Assembly (NCBI GenBank): GCA_021825035.1
Contig: JAKAIQ010000058.1
Location: 1-10,596 of the forward strand
Reading direction: 5' to 3'
Length of the DNA stretch: 10,596 nucleotides
Source: Deltaproteobacteria bacterium
GTDB lineage: Bacteria > Desulfobacterota > GWC2-55-46
Made by a program: the position numbers and the translations under genes. Below are positions 7,413-10,596 of this stretch, one piece after another; within the stretch, counting starts at the first letter, position 1, and each line of letters opens with the position of its first letter. The notes beneath the pieces were generated by a model. That model saw only the letters and a list, made by a program, of their open reading frames with translations, searched no databases and was not told the DNA's origin.

Positions 7413-8216
7413 TCAATCTCTGCCGGGAACGAGCGCGCCCATCCCGGGAGCGAGCGCCTTTTCGAGTTTTTTGAGCGCCCCGGCCTCTATCTGGCGCACG
7501 CGCTCCCTGGTGAGGCCGAGTCTCTCGCCAAGGCTCTGGAGGCTTTCCGGCTCGTCGGTCATTACCCGGTTCTCGATTACAAGCCTCTCCCTGCCGTCGA
7601 GCCTGGAGAGCGCATGGTTTATTTCCCTGCCCGCAAGGGCGCCCTCCTCCCTGGCCGAAACGATCTCCTCGGTTCCGGGACGGGTGTCGCGGAGCATGTC
7701 GAGATGCGTCGCCATCCCGCCCTCGGCCATGGGATTGTCGAGCGAGAGCTCGCGGCCCCCGTCGCTCAGGCCCGCCTGAGAAGCAAAACCCGCTTCCTCA
7801 GCAATATCGGATGCGTTCTTTTTGTAAAAGAGCCGCCGCTTGAGCGCCCTGGAGTTGCGCTTCACGAGGCCGGTGGTCTTGAGGATGAAGTCCTGGATAA
7901 ACGACCTTATCCACCATGTCGCGTAGGTGATAAGGCGGAAGCCTTTGTACGGGTTGAATTTTTTAACCGCGGTCATGAGGCCGATATTGCCTTCCTGAAT
8001 GAGGTCGGCGAGCCTGCACCCGTAATTGCGGTACTCGAAGGCTATCTTGACGACGTACCGGAGGTTCGCGGTGACGAGCTTTTTCGCGTCGTCAAGGTTC
8101 TTTTCCCTGTAGTAACGCTCCGCTACCTTGAACTCCTCCTCCTGCGAAAGCACGGGAAAACGGTTTATCTCACAAAGATAACTCTCTATCGAATCCGCCA
8201 ACGCCAGCTGATTCAT
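7413..8216 (-). CDS. rpoH: RNA polymerase sigma-32 (heat-shock type) factor
   Basis: A 267-aa sigma-70-family factor, close to the usual RpoH length (about 280), without the region 1.1 and non-conserved insert of primary sigma factors. A region 1.2-like start (SIESYLCEINRFPVLSQEEE, 9-28) is followed by regions 2.1-2.4 (about 44-112), including DLIQEGNIGLMTAVKKFNPY and YATWWIRSFIQDFIL. The equivalent of the RpoH box (about 119-135, VKRNSRALKRRLFYKKN) is only partly conserved against the QRKLFFNLR type. Region 4.2 is a helix-turn-helix, LGLTRERVRQIEAGALKKLE (233-252). It should direct core polymerase to chaperone and protease promoters under protein-folding stress. ATG at 8216 has a GAGG ribosome-binding site about 8 nt upstream. 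A perfect sigma-70 promoter lies about 140 nt upstream. A different alternative sigma with RpoH ancestry cannot be excluded. Confidence 0.9.
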   Translation of the reverse strand: MNQLALADSIESYLCEINRFPVLSQEEEFKVAERYYREKNLDDAKKLVTANLRYVVKIAFEYRNYGCRLADLIQEGNIGLMTAVKKFNPYKGFRLITYATWWIRSFIQDFILKTTGLVKRNSRALKRRLFYKKNASDIAEEAGFASQAGLSDGGRELSLDNPMAEGGMATHLDMLRDTRPGTEEIVSAREEGALAGREINHALSRLDGRERLVIENRVMTDEPESLQSLGERLGLTRERVRQIEAGALKKLEKALAPGMGALVPGRD

Positions 8217-8360
8217 ACGCCGCCTCTATTATAATGAGCCTCCCCGGCTTGCCGCATGGCATGAAACCTCCATAAGCGGTCTCAGCCGCAACCGGGGGAT
8301 CGGCCATCGACCCTGAACGAACAAGGCCCTTTTGCGCCAGGTCGATATGTGCGCCAATTT

Positions 8361-8389
8361 ATTATAAAAATCTTCGACATAATTGTCAA
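8361..8389 (-). promoter_or_regulatory. Perfect consensus sigma-70 promoter for rpoH
   Basis: On the minus strand TTGACA (8389-8384) and TATAAT (8366-8361) are separated by exactly 17 bp, matching the consensus at all 12 positions. Transcription would start near 8354 and reach the rpoH ATG at 8216 after a leader of about 138 nt. A second, palindromic ATTATAAT at 8228-8235 lies just upstream of the ribosome-binding site but has no good -35 partner. Confidence 0.85.
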
Positions 8390-8465
8390 GCGCGGCTCTT
8401 GCGGCAACGCGGGCGGCCACGGCGATGCGCCTGCCGGGATTGCCGAACGGATCGACCCAAAGAAA

Positions 8466-8499
8466 GCCGCCGGGCAAGGCATGGACTCCGCCCGGCGGC
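8466..8499 (-). terminator. Strong GC hairpin, possible intrinsic terminator on the minus strand
   Basis: GCCGCCGGGC (8466-8475) and GCCCGGCGGC (8490-8499) form a perfect 10-bp stem around a 14-nt loop. Read on the minus strand the stem is followed by TTTCTTT, a T-rich but interrupted tract, which makes a passable Rho-independent terminator. On the plus strand no T-run follows. No minus-strand gene upstream of it is evident, so it may shield rpoH from antisense transcription arising in the RCC1 region, or it may end a small minus-strand RNA. Confidence 0.4.
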
Positions 8500-8524
8500 G
8501 TAAGCGTCGAAAAGCCTGCGATTC

Positions 8525-8552
8525 TTGACAAGGGTGTATTTCCGGCGATACT
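8525..8552 (+). promoter_or_regulatory. Candidate sigma-70 promoter for the RCC1 lipoprotein gene
   Basis: TTGACA (8525-8530, perfect) is followed after 16 bp by GATACT (8547-8552, 4/6). The start would fall near 8559, giving a leader of about 128 nt before the ATG at 8687. It is divergent from the rpoH promoter. Confidence 0.55.
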
Positions 8553-8558
8553 TTTTAT

Positions 8559-8643
8559 GTAGCGGGCCTTGCGGCGATGGATGCCCGCTATCCCCGGCGA
8601 ACAGGCGGCATTTGCGAACATTCATCGATGCCTGTCCTTTTTT
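8559..8643 (+). promoter_or_regulatory. Structured leader with attenuator-like hairpin upstream of RCC1 gene
   Basis: Directly after the predicted transcription start, TAGCGGGC (8559-8566) pairs with GCCCGCTA (8583-8590). A second stem, GAACAGGC (8599-8606) with GCCTGTCC (8630-8637, one G-U pair), is followed at once by six T residues (8638-8643). The second stem plus T-run has the form of an intrinsic terminator placed between promoter and coding region, as in attenuators and riboswitches. I do not recognise a known riboswitch class in it. The 23-nt loop is long for an efficient terminator. Confidence 0.45.
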
Positions 8644-8686
8644 GATGACTACTTCACGAAAGAGCGCGGACAAAGCGGACGGCGGG

Positions 8687-9937
8687 ATGAAAAAGATACC
8701 GATTTATATAGCCATTCTGCCGATCATTTTGCTATTTGTCTCGGGGTGCGGGAACGGCGCAAGCAACGGGAACCCGTTGGCCGGAGGGTTTCGCGCTCAA
8801 CAGGTGTCTTCAGGCGATTATCACGCCTGCGCCATACAGGGCGGCGGCATCGTCATGTGCTGGGGCGCGAACGGCTCCGGGCAGCTCGGAAACGGTAGCG
8901 CCACAGGGTCGGTCACGCCCGTGCGGACGAGCAATATCGCAAACGCGACGCGGGTTTCCGCCGGAGGGGCGCATTCATGCGCGTTAATCAACGACGGCAC
9001 AATCCGGTGCTGGGGGGATGACGGTTTCGGCCAGTTGGGAAATAACGCCACGCTGCCAGCCCTGACGCCGGTTCAGGTGGCGGGCGTTGCCGGAGCGGTC
9101 GATATTTCGGGCGGCGAGGGCCACACCTGCGCCGTCATAAGCAACGGCACCGTCTGGTGCTGGGGGCTCAACGACTACGGCCAGCTCGGGAACGGCACAC
9201 AGACCACCGCATTCACCCCGGTGCGGGTCAGCTCCATCGGGACGACCCTTCCGAAAGCCGTTTCAGTCTCGGCGGGCGGCGCGCACACGTGCGCGCTCCT
9301 CGCCGACGGGTCGGTCTTCTGCTGGGGGAACAACAGCTCCGGCCAATTAGGCAACGGCGCCTCGTTCACGAACACGCCCCCGTCCCCGGCGATCTCGACC
9401 ACCCCGATCCAGGCCAACCTTACGGGCGTTAGCGCAACGGCCCTGTCAGCGGGCGCCGACCATACGTGCGCCGTCATGAGCGACAGTACGGTAAGGTGCT
9501 GGGGCGACGACACTTTCGGCCAGCTCGGCATCCCGTACACCGTTATCGGCGTCGGCCCCGGCGTAATCACCTTTTCGACATTCCCAGTGCCCGTGACCGG
9601 CCTTTCAAACGCCATAGGCGTTACGGGCGGCCTCCGCCATTCATGCGCCACGGTCTCCGGAGGCGTCCGGTGCTGGGGCGACGATTCATCCGGCCAGCTC
9701 GGCAACGGGGCGTTTTTCGGCCCGGCCCCCGTTGACCCGATTAACCTTCCAGACACGACATGGTCGCCCGTAAGCGCAATAGGCCTTGCCGCCGCCACGG
9801 GGGTAAGCGCCGGGTCGCTTCATACCTGCGCCCATCTTTCAAACGACGTCATAGCCTGCTGGGGGAACAATACCTACGGCCAGCTCGGAAGCGGCGGCTT
9901 TTCGGCCTCGGCCATCCCCCTCGGCGTGACCGACTGA
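8687..9937 (+). CDS. Secreted lipoprotein of seven RCC1-type repeats (predicted beta-propeller)
   Basis: A 416-aa protein. ATG at 8687 begins a classic lipoprotein signal peptide (KK, then hydrophobic residues 4-18, lipobox VSGC with Cys21); Gly at +2 does not suggest inner-membrane retention in the enterobacterial rule. The frame is open further upstream to 8525, but that part is not signal-like and covers the leader hairpins. The mature part holds seven repeats of H-x-CA...CWG...GQLG: Cys pairs 48/58, 98/108, 148/158, 202/212, 261/271, 320/329 and 381/391. Seven units are the number expected for a closed RCC1 beta-propeller. Spacing of each Cys pair (9-10 residues) suggests one disulfide per blade, consistent with an exported protein. 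RCC1 propellers bind proteins or act as scaffolds; the partner is unknown. No terminator of quality follows the stop. It is probably monocistronic. Confidence 0.9.
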   Translation: MKKIPIYIAILPIILLFVSGCGNGASNGNPLAGGFRAQQVSSGDYHACAIQGGGIVMCWGANGSGQLGNGSATGSVTPVRTSNIANATRVSAGGAHSCALINDGTIRCWGDDGFGQLGNNATLPALTPVQVAGVAGAVDISGGEGHTCAVISNGTVWCWGLNDYGQLGNGTQTTAFTPVRVSSIGTTLPKAVSVSAGGAHTCALLADGSVFCWGNNSSGQLGNGASFTNTPPSPAISTTPIQANLTGVSATALSAGADHTCAVMSDSTVRCWGDDTFGQLGIPYTVIGVGPGVITFSTFPVPVTGLSNAIGVTGGLRHSCATVSGGVRCWGDDSSGQLGNGAFFGPAPVDPINLPDTTWSPVSAIGLAAATGVSAGSLHTCAHLSNDVIACWGNNTYGQLGSGGFSASAIPLGVTD

Positions 9938-10140
9938 CCTTTCAGGGACGCTCACCGGCAAGGGGCCGCCTAACGCGGTTCTTTGTTCGCCTTTTCAAAG
10001 AGTTTATGTTATCAATGAACCGCCGCGCGGCAGGGCGCGGGGTATCGGAACCTCCATTATAATGAAGCCGCGGGGCGCGGCGCCCTGGGATCAACCCTAA
10101 AAATATTAAAAAAAATCGAAAAAGATGGTATGATGTGCGG
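9938..10140. other. Intergenic gap with an inverted repeat
   Basis: This 203-bp gap contains CAGGGCGC (10031-10038) and GCGCCCTG (10080-10087), a perfect 8-bp inverted repeat spaced by 41 bp, with a palindromic ATTATAAT at 10055-10062 between its arms. No T-run follows on either strand, so it is not an obvious terminator. The last 45 bp are AT-rich and carry the promoter of the downstream gene. I see no small gene or tRNA here. Confidence 0.4.
10106..10134 (+). promoter_or_regulatory. Extended -10 promoter abutting the cysteine-desulfurase-like gene
   Basis: TATGAT (10129-10134) is preceded by TG at 10126-10127, making an extended -10 (TGnTATGAT). A weak TTAAAA (10106-10111) lies 17 bp upstream. 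The expected start is at or next to the ATG at 10141, implying a very short or absent 5' leader. Confidence 0.5.
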
Positions 10141-10596
10141 ATGATATATCTCGATAACGCCGCCACGTCCTTCCCGAAGCCTGAGCCGGTTTATCGCAGG
10201 GTTGACGACATACTCCGCAGGATAGGCGGGAATCCCGGAAGGGCGGGCCACCGCATGGCCATCGAGGCGAACAGGGTCGTCTTCCATGCGCGCGAGCTCG
10301 TCTCAAGGCTGATAAACGCGCCGGACTCTTCGAGGGTCTCGTTCACTAAAAACGCGACCGAGGCGTTGAATATCGCCCTTAAAGGCCTCCTGAAGAACGG
10401 CGGCCACGCCGTCACCACGACCTTCGAGCACAACTCCGTTGTCAAGACCCTCGCGAGGCTCGAGGCCGCGGGCATATCCGTAACGAAGGTAAGGCCGGAC
10501 AGGGAAGGCTTCATCGACGCCGACGACTTGCTGAAGGCCGTAAGGAAGGACACGAAGGTCGTCTGCGTCGCCCACGCGTCGAACGTCTTCGGCGCG
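10141..10596 (+). CDS. Cysteine desulfurase family / class V aminotransferase, 3' part beyond window
   Basis: The first 152 codons of a fold-type I PLP enzyme; family members are usually about 380-400 aa, so the PLP lysine and the catalytic cysteine loop lie outside the window. MIYLDNAATSFPKP at the N-terminus, NPGRAGH (31-37), SFTKNATEALNIALKG (67-82, phosphate-binding Ala-Thr), and TTFEHNSV with the PLP-stacking His (H97), then VAHASNVFG are the standard early motifs of IscS/SufS/Csd-like enzymes. The NPGRAGH variant is typical of the stand-alone cysteine-desulfurase family rather than canonical IscS. It could mobilise sulfur or selenium from cysteine or selenocysteine. The partner genes that would decide this are off the edge. 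ATG at 10141 has no clear ribosome-binding site (only GTGCGG before it) but lies 7 nt past a -10 element. Confidence 0.9.
   Translation, partial: MIYLDNAATSFPKPEPVYRRVDDILRRIGGNPGRAGHRMAIEANRVVFHARELVSRLINAPDSSRVSFTKNATEALNIALKGLLKNGGHAVTTTFEHNSVVKTLARLEAAGISVTKVRPDREGFIDADDLLKAVRKDTKVVCVAHASNVFGA

Noticed and set aside
8229..8621. Minus-strand open frame of 130 codons between the RCC1 gene and rpoH
   Set aside because: Its middle part (GNTPLSRIAGFSTLTPPGG, then GVHALPGGFLWVDPFGNPG) looks somewhat protein-like with ordinary codon use, but it runs through the perfect rpoH promoter and the 10-bp hairpin, opposes the RCC1 leader, has no clear ribosome-binding site and I recognise no family. A homology search with conserved hits would reverse this.
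8559..8637. RCC1 leader as a fluoride or c-di-GMP riboswitch
   Set aside because: A GGCGATGG stretch is reminiscent of the fluoride class, but the stems do not fall in the required positions and the conserved cores of both classes are absent.

Overview
The window (10,596 bp, GC-rich) looks like a chromosomal housekeeping segment from a Gram-negative, diderm bacterium. An RpoH-type sigma factor, an Mla/MCE lipid-transport operon and a lipoprotein point to an outer membrane. A corrinoid-activator-like ASKHA protein, bacterial RCC1-repeat lipoprotein, and heavy use of AGG and ATA codons fit a Desulfobacterota (deltaproteobacterial) or neighbouring lineage. That placement is an inference from gene content. 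I see no prophage, insertion sequence, CRISPR array, tRNA or rRNA.

Minus-strand block, 8.2 kb down to 1, in transcription order: rpoH (sigma-32), alr (alanine racemase), mlaE (permease), mlaF (ATPase), mlaD (MCE protein with an unusual C-terminal beta-rich extension), a non-coding gap with nested inverted repeats, an ASKHA-domain corrinoid-activator-like gene lacking its ferredoxin domain, and purH, which runs off the left edge. alr and mlaE overlap by ATGA and mlaE-mlaF-mlaD are closely spaced, so alr-mlaEFD is probably one operon. No mlaB or mlaC is present. rpoH has a perfect consensus sigma-70 promoter (TTGACA-17-TATAAT) about 140 nt upstream.

Divergent intergenic region, 8217-8686: it holds the rpoH promoter, a strong 10-bp hairpin followed by a T-rich stretch on the minus strand, and a plus-strand promoter followed by a leader with two hairpins, the second ending in six T residues like an attenuator.

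Plus-strand block, 8.7 kb to the right edge: a secreted lipoprotein made of seven RCC1-type repeats, each with a conserved Cys pair; a 203-bp gap; and the first 152 codons of a class V aminotransferase/cysteine-desulfurase-family enzyme, whose extended -10 element sits so close to the ATG that a leaderless mRNA is possible.

The most interesting items are the nested, possibly pseudoknotted inverted repeats upstream of the corrinoid-activator-like gene, the long MlaD with a C-terminal beta-rich domain in an operon lacking mlaC, and the attenuator-like leader in front of the RCC1 lipoprotein. None is proven to be a new system from sequence alone.
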